DNA from: Lasioglossum baleicum
Lineage: Eukaryota > Arthropoda > Insecta > Hymenoptera > Halictidae
Direction of reading: 5' to 3'
Assembly (NCBI RefSeq): GCF_051020765.1
Contig: NW_027469099.1
Location: 434,001 to 498,000, forward strand
DNA length: 64,000 bases
Shown here: positions 1-7,983 of the stretch, piece by piece
How positions within the stretch are numbered: the stretch's first letter is position 1
Layout of the letters: the number at the start of each line of letters is the position of its first letter
Made by a program: the position numbers and the translations under genes
Notes under the pieces: model-generated
What the model saw: only the letters and a program-made list of their open reading frames with translations
Databases searched by the model: none
What the model was told of the DNA's origin: nothing

Positions 1-175
1 AGCAGCGTTTGCCTCCTTCTGCGAGATTGTGATAGCGCAGAAGGAGGCAGCGGAGAGGGAGAGGAAAGCCGACCCCCTCTCTGCCAGGAGGCTAGCATCG
101 GCGGGGCAACCCCGACGAGTGCGACGGCCCCCTGTAAGGGGCCGCAGACGTAATGGCGGCGGTGGGACTACTTAG
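1..175 (+). pseudogene. R1-clade ORF2 C-terminal tail, cut by window edge
   Basis: The window opens inside the retrotransposon-derived tail at the Arg-Ala-Ala-Phe-Ala-Ser-Phe-Cys segment and continues in frame to the TAG at 173-175. Bases 1-278 match the corresponding end of monomer 2 (1926-2203), including its private TACTACC and GGGGAGCTCGC variants. Confidence 0.7.
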
Positions 176-278
176 TACTACCACCGCCGCCAAGGGGGGC
201 TGGCCGTTAAGGCGCCCCCGGGGTGGGGAGCTCGCGGGGGGCGACCTGGAGCAATAATCCCCTCCCCCCTCTACAAAG
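1..278 (+). repeat. Monomer 0 (partial, 3' end only)
   Basis: Last 278 bp of a monomer cut by the window edge. It carries the second half of the tail frame (stop at 173-175) and the hairpins downstream of it. It matches the end of monomer 2, so the 1.93-kb dimer phase extends past the left edge. Confidence 0.95.
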
Positions 279-305
279 ATGAGACCTGCCGGTCGACCCC
301 CCTCC

Positions 306-546
306 TTTTATTTTATAATATTTCATTTTATTCTATATATATTTTATATTCTATATGATAAATTTTATCTTTATCTTTTATTCCCCTTTATTTTGCCCCC
401 CTTCTTATGTTTGGTGTGTTTTGTCCATTGTATTTATTTACTTATTATTATTTATTTATTTATTGACTTTTATTTTATCTATTTTATCTATACACGTTTT
501 CATTTATTGATTTTACCTTTTATTTTATCGTATTTTTAAGTTTTAT
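306..546 (+). other. T-rich half of monomer 1
   Basis: About 240 bp almost free of G on this strand, built from TTTTAT, TTTA and TATATAT words with two short C-runs (near 383 and 395). Every monomer carries it with few changes. It gives long hydrophobic Phe/Ile/Tyr/Leu translations in one frame, which is what T-rich DNA produces anyway. I see no recognisable gene, promoter or known element. On the other strand the A-rich sequence contains several AATAAA words. It may be a duplex-unwinding or matrix-attachment type segment, which is inference only. Confidence 0.8.
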
Positions 547-559
547 GCGGGTCAACCAT

Positions 560-581
560 GGGGGCGGGACGGGGGGAGGGG
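560..581 (+). other. G-quadruplex motif at AT/GC boundary
   Basis: Four G-runs of 5, 3, 6 and 4 bases with loops of 1 (C), 2 (AC) and 1 (A) nucleotides satisfy the usual G3+N1-7 rule with very short loops. The motif recurs at this place in family A monomers. Family B copies keep it as G5-T-G3-AC-G6-A-G4 or weaken it where GTGGTGGG replaces the first run. The last two runs also form the left arm of the next hairpin, so the two structures would compete. Confidence 0.75.
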
Positions 582-616
582 ACAGACGCGAGCCGGAACT
601 CGCCTCTGTCCCCTCC
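575..616 (+). other. Hairpin 1 (18-bp stem)
   Basis: Arms 575-592 and 599-616 pair over 18 bp with one C/C mismatch (587/604), around the loop CCGGAA. The stem core is GGGGACAGA / TCTGTCCCC. It is present in all monomers. Some copies carry single arm changes that are not compensated, e.g. GGGGTCAG in monomers 25, 38, 50 and 59. Confidence 0.85.
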
Positions 617-789
617 TTGTCGCGTGCGGAAAAAAATACAATGCAGCGTGTACGAGTATTTGCACATGTATAAAAATCGGATGGCGCGGTAACAAAAATT
701 TTAAATCATACAGCACAAGTTGCAGCAATGCATGGGCATAAGTTAAATTACCTGCATACCGCCGTTTCCTCAAACTGTGTGTTCATAAC
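617..789 (+). other. Spacer between hairpin 1 and tail frame
   Basis: About 170 bp of mixed composition with an A7 run (630-636 region), a TATAAAAA word and, in most copies, the palindrome ATGCGCAT. No gene is recognised. In one forward frame it reads through into Asn-Tyr-Leu-His-Thr-Ala. That faintly recalls the Tyr-Leu-His segment upstream of the zinc knuckle in R1-clade ORF2, but it is out of frame with the knuckle and I do not claim homology. Confidence 0.6.
669..676 (+). promoter_or_regulatory. TATA-like octamer (weak)
   Basis: TATAAAAA occurs here in family A monomers. Most family B copies read TATACAAA instead. No initiator or transcript evidence is visible, so this may be chance in an AT-rich spacer. 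Confidence 0.12.
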
Positions 790-814
790 TGGCACTGGGA
801 GGATCGCAGTGCCA
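790..814 (+). other. Hairpin 2
   Basis: Perfect 8-bp arms TGGCACTG (790-797) and CAGTGCCA (807-814) with a 9-nt loop. The right arm encodes the first zinc-knuckle Cys codon. Monomers 23, 36 and 57 lose TGCCAC from this arm, destroying both the hairpin and the Cys. Confidence 0.8.
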
Positions 815-831
815 CCACCGCGAGGAGGCCC

Positions 832-892
832 AGGTCTCTGCGCGGCATACGCTGGAAGAATGTCCAGCGTGGTCGGCGCCGCGCAGAGACCT
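832..892 (+). other. Hairpin 3: compound 15-bp stem with inner 7-bp stem
   Basis: Outer arms AGGTCTCTGCGCGGC (832-846) and its exact complement (878-892) pair perfectly over 15 bp. Inside, CGCTGGA (850-856) pairs with TCCAGCG (863-869) around AGAATG. It overlaps the zinc-knuckle codons. In state a monomers the left arm reads AGGACTCTGCGCTGC, giving an A/A mismatch and only 8 contiguous pairs. In state c the A/A mismatch remains but the GG/CC pairs are present. Confidence 0.88.
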
Positions 893-911
893 AAGGGGCG
901 TTATTGGGATG

Positions 912-961
912 GACCTCTCGTTGCCGGTCGTGGTCGAACACATGATCGGCAGCGAGAGGTC
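912..961 (+). other. Hairpin 4: 50-bp imperfect palindrome
   Basis: Arms 912-932 and 941-961 pair over 21 positions (15 from GACCTCTCG... to ...CGAGAGGTC, then six more), including three G/T positions that would be G-U in RNA. Copies with GACCAC in place of GAACAC contain the perfect 12-bp palindrome GTGGTCGACCAC at the centre. The palindrome encodes DLSLP..VV..MIGSER of the tail. Confidence 0.85.
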
Positions 962-974
962 AAGAGCAGCGTTT

Positions 975-1012
975 GCCTCCTTCTGCGAGATTGTGATAAC
1001 GCGGAAGGAGGC
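975..1012 (+). other. Hairpin 5 (13-bp stem)
   Basis: GCCTCCTTCTGCG (975-987) pairs with 1000-1012. Here one T/G wobble is present (CGCGGAAGG); most other monomers carry CGCAGAAGG or the like and pair perfectly. It overlaps the Ala-Ser-Phe-Cys-Glu codons. Confidence 0.85.
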
Positions 1013-1013
1013 A

Positions 1014-1048
1014 GCGGAGAGGGAGAGGAAAGCCGACCCCCTCTCCGC
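1014..1048 (+). other. Hairpin 6 (10-bp stem)
   Basis: GCGGAGAGGG (1014-1023) pairs with CCCTCTCCGC (1039-1048). Many state a copies have CTCTCTGC, which keeps pairing as a G/T wobble. Confidence 0.8.
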
Positions 1049-1061
1049 CAGGAGGCTAGCA

Positions 1062-1108
1062 TCGGCGGGGCAACCCCGACGAGGCCGACGGCCCCCTGTA
1101 AGGGGCCG
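1062..1108 (+). other. Hairpins 7 and 8
   Basis: TCGGCGGGG (1062-1070) pairs with CCCCGACGA (1074-1082) around CAA with one mismatch. CGGCCCC (1089-1095) then pairs with GGGGCCG (1102-1108) around CTGTAA. The second stem is broken where GGGGCC becomes GGCGCC (e.g. monomers 5, 12, 18, 22, 24). Confidence 0.78.
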
Positions 1109-1120
1109 CAGACGTAATGG

Positions 1121-1153
1121 CGGCGGTGGGACTACTTAGTACTTCCACCGCCG
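1121..1153 (+). other. Hairpin 9, carrying the tail stop codon in its loop
   Basis: CGGCGGTGG (1121-1129) pairs with CCACCGCCG (1145-1153), extended inward by further pairs including ACTA/TAGT. The TAG stop (1137-1139) lies at the loop. Most monomers read GGCGGCGGTGG / CCACCGCCGCC and gain two pairs. Confidence 0.8.
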
Positions 1154-1158
1154 AAAAG

Positions 1159-1209
1159 GGGGGCTGGCCGTTAAGGCGCCCCCGGGGTGGGCAACTCGCG
1201 GGGGGCGAG
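1159..1209 (+). other. Hairpins 10 and 11 in the 3' UTR-like segment
   Basis: GGGGGC (1159-1164) pairs with GCCCCC (1178-1183), with an inner GCC/GGC. CTCGC (1195-1199) pairs with GCGAG (1205-1209) around five G. The second stem varies between copies; it is extended to 8 perfect pairs at 21331-21351 and 24215-24235 with different base pairs. The deletion monomers 13, 17 and 19 lose half of the first stem. Confidence 0.72.
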
Positions 1210-1246
1210 GTGGAGCAATAATCTTCTCCCCCCTCTACAAAGATGC

Positions 1247-1258
1247 GACCTGCCGGTC
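1247..1258 (+). other. Hairpin 12 at monomer start
   Basis: GACC (1247-1250) pairs with GGTC (1255-1258), and the following bases form the palindrome GGTCGACC. It is the last of the GC-rich inverted repeats before the T-rich block resumes. Confidence 0.6.
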
Positions 1259-1749
1259 GACCCCCCTCCTTTTATTTTATACTATTTCATTTTATTCTAT
1301 ATATATTTTATATTCTATATTATAAATTTTATCTTTATCTTTTATTCCCCTTTATTTTGCCCCCCTTCTTATGTTTGTTGTGTTTTGTCCATTGTATTTA
1401 TTTACTTATTATTATTTATTTATTTATTGACTTTTATTTTATCTATTTTATCTACACACGTTTTCATTGATTGATTTTATCTTTTATTTTATCGTATTTT
1501 AAGTTTTATGCGATTCGACCAGGTGGTGGGACGGGGGGAGGGGACAGACGCGAGCCGGAACTCGCCTCTGTCCCCTCCTTGTCGCGTGCGGAAAAAAATA
1601 CAATGCAGCGTGTACGAGTATTTGCACATGTATACAAATCGGATGGCGCGGTAACAAAAATTCTAAATTATACAGCACTAGTTGCAGCAATGCATGCGCA
1701 TAAGTTAAATTACCTGCATACCGCCGTTTCCTCAAACTGTGTTTCATAA

Positions 1750-2100
1750 CTGGCACTGGGAGGATCGCAGTGCCACCACTGCGAGGAGGCCCAGGACTCT
1801 GCGCTGCATACGCTGGAAGAATGTCCAGCGTGGTCGGCACCGCGCAGAGACCTAAGGGACGTTATTGGGATAGACCTCTCGTTGCCGGCCGTGGTCGACC
1901 ACATGATCGGCAGCGAGAGGTCAAGAGCAGCGTTTGCCTCCTTCTGCGAGATTGTGATAGCGCAGAAGGAGGCAGCGGAGAGGGAGAGGAAAGCCGACCC
2001 CCTCTCTGCCAGGAGGCTAGCATCGGCGGGGCAACCCCGACGAGTGCGACGGCCCCCTGTAAGGGGCCGCAGACGTAATGGCGGCGGTGGGACTACTTAG
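1750..2100 (+). pseudogene. R1-clade ORF2 C-terminal tail with intact CCHC knuckle
   Basis: Open from just after TAA (1747-1749) to TAG (2098-2100), 116 codons. Residues from 1771: CHHCEEAQDSALHTLEEC fits Cys-x2-Cys-x8-His-x4-Cys, followed by Pro-Ala-Trp, the C-terminal zinc knuckle of I/R1-group ORF2 proteins. Next come DLSLPAVVDHMIGSERS and ASFCEIVIAQKEAAERER, then an Arg/Pro-rich basic tail. In the full family this lies downstream of the reverse transcriptase; that domain and the endonuclease are absent here, and the frame is closed upstream. I recognise it from family sequence pattern, not a search. State a is probably nearest the ancestor because the Asp..Leu-His-Thr-Leu pattern matches the family. 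Confidence 0.76.
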
Positions 2101-2203
2101 TACTACCACCGCCGCCAAGGGGGGCTGGCCGTTAAGGCGCCCCCGGGGTGGGGAGCTCGCGGGGGGCGACCTGGAGCAATAATCCCCTCCCCCCTCTACA
2201 AAG

Positions 2204-3167
2204 ATGAGACCTGCCGGTCGACCCCCCTCCTTTTATTTTATAATATTTCATTTTATTCTATATATATTTTATATTCTATATGATAAATTTTATCTTTATC
2301 TTTTATTCCCCTTTATTTTGCCCCCCTTCTTATGTTTGGTGTGTTTTGTCCATTGTATTTATTTACTTATTATTATTTATTTATTTATTGACTTTTATTT
2401 TATCTATTTTATCTATACACGTTTTCATTTATTGATTTTACCTTTTATTTTATCGTATTTTTAAGTTTTATGCGGGTCAACCATGGGGGCGGGACGGGGG
2501 GAGGGGACAGACGCGAGCCGGAACTCGCCTCTGTCCCCTCCTTGTCGCGTGCGGAAAAAAATACAATGCAGCGTGTACGAGTATTTGCACATGTATAAAA
2601 ATCGGATGGCGCGGTAACAAAAATTTTAAATCATACAGCACAAGTTGCAGCAATGCATGGGCATAAGTTAAATTACCTGCATACCGCCGTTTCCTCAAAC
2701 TGTGTGTTCATAACTGGCACTGGGAGGATCGCAGTGCCACCACCGCGAGGAGGCCCAGGTCTCTGCGCGGCATACGCTGGAAGAATGTCCAGCGTGGTCG
2801 GCGCCGCGCAGAGACCTAAGGGGCGTTATTGGGATGGACCTCTCGTTGCCGGTCGTGGTCGAACACATGATCGGCAGCGAGAGGTCAAGAGCAGCGTTTG
2901 CCTCCTTCTGCGAGATTGTGATAACGCGGAAGGAGGCAGCGGAGAGGGAGAGGAAAGCCGACCCCCTCTCCGCCAGGAGGCTAGCATCGGCGGGGCAACC
3001 CCGACGAGGCCGACGGCCCCCTGTAAGGGGCCGCAGACGTAATGGCGGCGGTGGGACTACTTAGTACTTCCACCGCCGAAAAGGGGGGCTGGCCGTTAAG
3101 GCGCCCCCGGGGTGGGCAACTCGCGGGGGGCGAGGTGGAGCAATAATCTTCTCCCCCCTCTACAAAG
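2204..3167 (+). repeat. Monomer 3
   Basis: 964 bp, family A. Tail frame 2714-3064, state b with Arg for the second Cys. Near-identical to monomer 1. Confidence 0.96.
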
Positions 3168-4129
3168 ATGCGACCTGCCGGTCGACCCCCCTCCTTTTAT
3201 TTTATACTATTTCATTTTATTCTATATATATTTTATATTCTATATTATAAATTTTATCTTTATCTTTTATTCCCCTTTATTTTGCCCCCCTTCTTATGTT
3301 TGTTGTGTTTTGTCCATTGTATTTATTTACTTATTATTATTTATTTATTTATTGACTTTTATTTTATCTATTTTATCTACACACGTTTTCATTGATTGAT
3401 TTTATCTTTTATTTTATCGTATTTTAAGTTTTATGCGATTCGACCAGGTGGTGGGACGGGGGGAGGGGACAGACGCGAGCCGGAACTCGCCTCTGTCCCC
3501 TCCTTGTCGCGTGCGGAAAAAAATACAATGCAGCGTGTACGAGTATTTGCACATGTATACAAATCGGGTGGCGCGGTAACAAAAATTCTAAATTATACAG
3601 CACTAGTTGCAGCAATGCATGCGCATAAGTTAAATTACCTGCATACCGCCGTTTCCTCAAACTGTGTGTTCATAACTGGCACTGGGAGGATCGCAGTGCC
3701 ACCACTGCGAGGAGGCCCAGGACTCTGCGCTGCATACGCTGGAAGAATGTCCAGCGTGGTCGGCACCGCGCAGAGACCTAAGGGACGTTATTGGGATGGA
3801 CCTCTCGTTGCCGGCCGTGGTCGACCACATGATCGGCAGCGAGAGGTCAAGAGCAGCGTTTGCCTCCTTCTGCGAGATTGTGATAGCGCAGAAGGAGGCA
3901 GCGGAGAGGGAGAGGAAAGCCGACCCCCTCTCTGCCAGGAGGCTAGCATCGGCGGGGCAACCCCGACGAGTGCGACGGCCCCCTGTAAGGGGCCGCAGAC
4001 GTAATGGCGGCGGTGGGACTACTTAGTACTTCCACCGCCGCCAAGGGGGGCTGGCCGTTAAGGCGCCCCCGGGGTGGGCAGCTCGCGGGGGGCGACCTGG
4101 AGCAATAATCCCCTCCCCCCTCTACAAAG
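3168..4129 (+). repeat. Monomer 4
   Basis: 962 bp, family B. Tail frame 3676-4026, state a. Counterpart of monomer 2; diverges from it after the tail stop (TACTTCC, GGGCAGCTCGC). Confidence 0.96.
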
Positions 4130-5093
4130 ATGAGACCTGCCGGTCGACCCCCCTCCTTTTATTTTATAATATTTCATTTTATTCTATATATATTTTATAT
4201 TCTATATAATAAATTTTATCTTTATCTTTTATTCCCCTTTATTTTGCCCCCCTTCTTATGTTTGGTGTGTTTTGTCCATTGTATTTATTTACTTATTATT
4301 ATTTATTTATTTATTGACTTTTATTTTATCTATTTTATCTATACACGTTTTCATTTATTGATTTTACCTTTTATTTTATCGTATTTTTAAGTTTTATGCG
4401 GGTCAACCATGGGGGCGGGACGGGGGGAGGGGACAGACGCGAGCCGGAACTCGCCTCTGTCCCCTCCTTGTCGCGTGCGGAAAAAAATACAATGCAGCGT
4501 GTACGAGTATTTGCACATGTATAAAAATCGGATGGCGCGGTAACAAAAATTTTAAATCATACAGCACAAGTTGCAGCAATGCATGGGCATAAGTTAAATT
4601 ACCTGCATACCGCCGTTTCCTCAAACTGTGTGTTCATAACTGGCACTGGGAGGATCGCAGTGCCACCACCGCGAGGAGGCCCAGGTCTCTGCGCGGCATA
4701 CGCTGGAAGAATGTCCAGCGTGGTCGGCGCCGCGCAGAGACCTAAGGGGCGTTATTGGGATGGACCTCTCTTTGCCGGTCGTGGTCGAACACATGATCGG
4801 CAGCGAGAGGTCAAGAGCAGCGTTTGCCTCCTTCTGCGAGATTGTGATAACGCGGAAGGAGGCAGCGGAGAGGGAGAGAAAAGCCGACCCCCTCTCCGCC
4901 AGGAGGCTAGCATCGACGGGGCAACCCCGACGAGGCCGACGGCCCCCTGTAAGGCGCCGCAGACGTAATGGCGGCGGTGGGACTACTTAGTACTTCCACC
5001 GCCGCCAAGGGGGGCTGGCCGTTAAGGCGCCCCCGGGGTGGGCAGCTCGCGGGGGGCGAGGTGGAGCAATAATCCCCTCCCCCCTCTACAAAG
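4130..5093 (+). repeat. Monomer 5
   Basis: 964 bp, family A. Tail frame 4640-4990, state b with Arg for the second Cys. Like monomers 1 and 3 but with GGCGCC breaking hairpin 8 and CTCTTTGCC in hairpin 4. Confidence 0.96.
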
Positions 5094-6057
5094 ATGCGAC
5101 CTGCCGGTCGACCCCCCTCCTTTTATTTTATAATATTTCATTTTATTCTATATATATTTTATATTCTATATTATAAATTTTATCTTTATCTTTTATTCCC
5201 CTTTATTTTGCCCCCCTTCTTATGTTTGTTGTGTTTTGTCCATTGTATTTATTTACTTATTATTATTTATTTATTTATTGACTTTTATTTTATCTATTTT
5301 ATCTATACACGTTTTCATTTATTGATTTTACCTTTTATTTTATCGTATTTTTAAGTTTTAAGCGGGTCAACCAGGGGGGCGGGACGGGGGTAGGGGACAG
5401 ACGCGAGCCGGAACTCGCCTCTGTCCCCTCCTTGTCGCGTGCGGAAAAAAATACAATGCAGCGTGTACGAGTATTTGCACATGTATAAAAATCGGATGGC
5501 GCGGTAACAAAAATTCTAAATCATACAGCACAAGTTGCAGCAATGCATGCGCATAAGTTAAATTACCTGCATACCGCCGTTTCCTCAAACTGTGTGTTCA
5601 TAACTGGCACTGGGAGGATCGCAGTGCCACCACTGCGAGGAGGCCCAGGACTCTGCGCGGCAGACGCTGGAAGAATGTCCAGCGTGGTCGGCGCCGCGCA
5701 GAGACCTAAGGGGCGTTATTGGGATGGACCTCTCGTTGCCGGTCGTGGTCGAACACATGATCGGCAGCGAGATGTCAAGAGCAGCGTTTGCCTCCTTCTG
5801 CGAGATTGTGATAACGCAGAAGGAGGCAGCGGAGAGAGAGAGGAAAGCCGACCCCCTCTCCGCCAGGAGGCTAGCATCGGCGGGGCAACCCCGACGAGGC
5901 CGACGGCCCCCTGTAAGGGGCCGCAGACGTAATGGCGGCGGTGGGACTACTTAGTACTTCCACCGCCGCCAAGGGGGGCTGGCCGTTAAGGCGCCCCCGG
6001 GGTGGGCAACTCGCGGGGGGCGAGGTGGAGCAATAATCTTCTCCCCCCTCTACAAAG
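5094..6057 (+). repeat. Monomer 6
   Basis: 964 bp, family A (TTTTAAGCGGG form). Tail frame 5604-5954, state c. Matches monomer 9, sharing GAGATGTC and GGAGAGAGAG. Confidence 0.96.
5604..5954 (+). pseudogene. R1-clade ORF2 C-terminal tail, state c (zinc His lost)
   Basis: Open to TAG at 5952-5954. The knuckle has both early Cys codons and the last Cys, but CAT (His) is CAG (Gln), giving Asp-Ser-Ala-Arg-Gln-Thr-Leu, so zinc binding would be impaired. Met replaces Arg in the GSER segment. State c monomers (15 of 66) share this change. Confidence 0.7.
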
Positions 6058-7019
6058 ATGCGACCTGCCGGTCGACCCCCCTCCTTTTATTTTATACTAT
6101 TTCATTTTATTCTATATATATTTTATATTCTATATTATAAATTTTATCTTTATCTTTTATTCCCCTTTATTTTGCCCCCCTTCTTATGTTTGTTGTGTTT
6201 TGTCCATTGTATTTATTTACTTATTATTATTTATTTATTTATTGACTTTTATTTTATCTATTTTATCTACACACGTTTTCATTTATTGATTTTATCTTTT
6301 ATTTTATCGTATTTTAAGTTTTATGCGATTCGACCAGGGGGTGGGACGGGGGGAGGGGACAGACGCGAGCCGGAACTCGCCTCTGTCCCCTCCTTGTCGC
6401 GTGCGGAAAAAAATACAATGCAGCGTGTACGAGTATTTGCACATGTATACAAATCGGATGGCGCGGTAACAAAAATTCTAAATTATACAGCACTAGTTGC
6501 AGCAATGCATGCGCATAAGTTAAATTACCTGAATACCGCCGTTTCCTCAAACTGTGTGGTCATAACTGGCACTGGGAGGATCGCAGTGCCACCACTGCGA
6601 GGAGGCCCAGGTCTCTGCGCGGCATACGCTGGAAGAATGTCTAGCGTGGTCGGCGCCGCGCAGAGACCTAAGGGGCGTTATTGGGATGGACCTCTCGTTG
6701 CCGGTCGTGGTCGAACACATGATCGGCAGCGAGAGGTCAAGAGCAGCGTTCGCCTCCTTCTGCGAGATTGTGATAACGCAGAAGGAGGCAGCGGAGAGGG
6801 AGAGGAAAGCCGATCCCCTCTCCGCCAGGAGGCTTGCATCGGTGGGGCAACCCCGACGAGTCCGACGGCCCCCTGTAAGGGGCCGCAGACGTAATGGCGG
6901 CGGTGGGACTACTTAGTACTTCCACCGCCGCCAAGGGGGGCTGGACGTTAAGGCGCCCCCGGGGTGGGCAGCTCGCGGGGGGCGAGGTGGAGCAATAATC
7001 CCCTCCTCCCTCTACAAAG
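6058..7019 (+). repeat. Monomer 7
   Basis: 962 bp, family B. Tail frame 6566-6916, state b. Front half matches monomer 10; back half (TCTAGCGTGG, GCTTGCATCGGTGG) matches monomer 11, so it looks recombinant relative to both. Confidence 0.96.
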
Positions 7020-7983
7020 ATGCGACCTGCCGGTCGACCCCCCTCCTTTTATTTTATAATATTTCATTTTATTCTATATATATTTTATATTCTATATTAT
7101 AAATTTTATCTTTATCTTTTATTCCCCTTTATTTTGCCCCCCTTCTTATGTTTGGTGTGTTTTGTCCATTGTATTTATTTACTTATTATTATTTATTTAT
7201 TTATTGACTTTTATTTTATCTATTTTATCTATACACGTTTTCATTTATTGATTTTACCTTTTATTTTATCGTATTTTTAAGTTTTATGCGGGTCAACCAT
7301 GGGGGCGGGACGGGGGGAGGGGACAGACGCGAGCCGGAACTCGCCTCTGTCCCCTCCTTGTCGCGTGCGGAAAAAAATACAATGCAGCGTGTACGAGTAT
7401 TTGCACATGTATAAAAATCGGATGGCGCGGTAACAAAAATTCTAAATTATACAGCACTAGTTGCAGCAATGCATGCGCATAAGTTAAATTACCTGCATAC
7501 CGCCGTTTCCTCAAACTGTGAGTTCATAACTGGCACTGGGAGGATCGCAGTGCCACCACTGCGAGGAGGCCCAGGACTCTGCGCTGCATACGCTGGAAGA
7601 ATGTCCAGCGTGGTCGGCACCGCGCAGAGACCTAAGGGACGTTATTGGGATGGACCTCTCGTTGCCGGCCGTGGTCGACCACATGATCGGCAGCGAGAGG
7701 TCAAGAGCAGCGTTTGCCTCCTTCTGCTAGATTGTGATAGCGCAGAAGGAGGCAGCGGAGAGGGAGAGGAAAGCCGACCCCCTCTCTGCCAGGAGGCTAT
7801 CATCGGCGGGGCAACCCCGACGAGTGCGACGGCCCCCTGTAAGGGGCCGCAGACGTAATGGCGGCGGTGGGACTACTTAGTACTTCCACCGCCGCCAAGG
7901 GGGGCTGGCCGTTAAGGCGCCCCCGGGGTGGGCAGCTCGCGGGGGGCGACCTGGAGCAATAATCCCCTCCCCCCTCTACAAAG
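7020..7983 (+). repeat. Monomer 8
   Basis: 964 bp, family A. Tail frame 7530-7880, state a, interrupted by a nonsense codon at 7728-7730. Also has GCTATCATCGG near 7797. Confidence 0.96.
7530..7880 (+). pseudogene. R1-clade ORF2 C-terminal tail with private nonsense codon
   Basis: State a knuckle with all four ligands, but TTC-TGC-TAG replaces TTC-TGC-GAG: Glu becomes stop at 7728-7730, 59 codons after the first Cys. No other monomer shows this stop. The change also mismatches hairpin 5. Confidence 0.75.

Larger units (their letters stand above)
789..1139 (+). pseudogene. R1-clade ORF2 C-terminal tail, state b with damaged knuckle
   Basis: The frame opens after TAA (786-788) and is open to TAG (1137-1139). 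The knuckle reads Cys-His-His-Arg, then Val-Ser-Ala-Arg-His-Thr-Leu-Glu-Glu-Cys, so the second zinc Cys is lost and Asp and Leu of the presumed ancestor are replaced. Both of the latter substitutions improve the overlapping hairpin (832-892). The remainder (DLSLPVVVEHMIGSER, then FCEIVITRKEAAERER and the basic tail) is well kept. No upstream reverse transcriptase domain is present, so it cannot encode a working element. Confidence 0.72.
279..1242 (+). repeat. Monomer 1 (reference for hairpin map)
   Basis: 964 bp, family A. Tail frame 789-1139, knuckle-stem state b with Arg (CGC) in place of the second zinc Cys. Contains GGGCAT instead of GCGCAT near 733, shared with monomers 3 and 5. The individual hairpins are listed separately for this copy. 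Confidence 0.96.
1243..2203 (+). repeat. Monomer 2
   Basis: 961 bp, family B. Tail frame 1750-2100, state a. One base shorter than monomer 4 (GTTTCATAAC near 1741 instead of GTGTTCATAAC). ATA replaces the internal Met codon near 1870. Carries TACTACC after the tail stop, as in monomer 0. Confidence 0.96.
1..4129 (+). repeat. Higher-order repeat: A/B dimer, 1.93-kb period
   Basis: Monomers 1-2 (279-2203) and 3-4 (2204-4129) match in order at 1,925 bp, and 1-278 matches the end of monomer 2. Each dimer is a family A state b monomer with the Cys-to-Arg change followed by a family B state a monomer. Confidence 0.9.

Noticed and set aside
279..539. 86-codon hydrophobic frame repeated in every monomer, looking like a membrane protein
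   Set aside because: It is the direct translation of the T-rich block (Phe, Ile, Tyr, Leu codons only). It changes with single T-run slippage, and no start context or upstream signal is seen.
552..773. Reverse-strand 73-78-codon frame recurring in each monomer
   Set aside because: It crosses hairpin 1, the A-rich spacer and the start of the GC half with no recognisable motif, and lies antisense to the retrotransposon tail. A shadow frame.
617..789. Upstream part of ORF2 (Asn-Tyr-Leu-His-Thr-Ala frame)
   Set aside because: It is out of frame with the zinc knuckle, separated by a TAA, and the spacing to the knuckle is too long for the family. The similarity is too short to claim.
728..1117. 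129-codon forward frame rich in Gly, Arg and Pro
   Set aside because: It overlaps the R1-type tail in another frame. The tail frame carries the family motifs; this one carries none and is an off-frame reading of the same GC-rich DNA.
790..1210. Self-cleaving ribozyme in the monomer (as in some hammerhead-bearing satellites)
   Set aside because: I looked for the CTGATGA...GAAA hammerhead core on the + strand and did not find it. The stems are simple hairpins.
1540..1600. Promoter or tRNA-type internal control box near GCGATTCGACC
   Set aside because: The bases recall part of a B-box, but no A-box or tRNA-like fold accompanies it.
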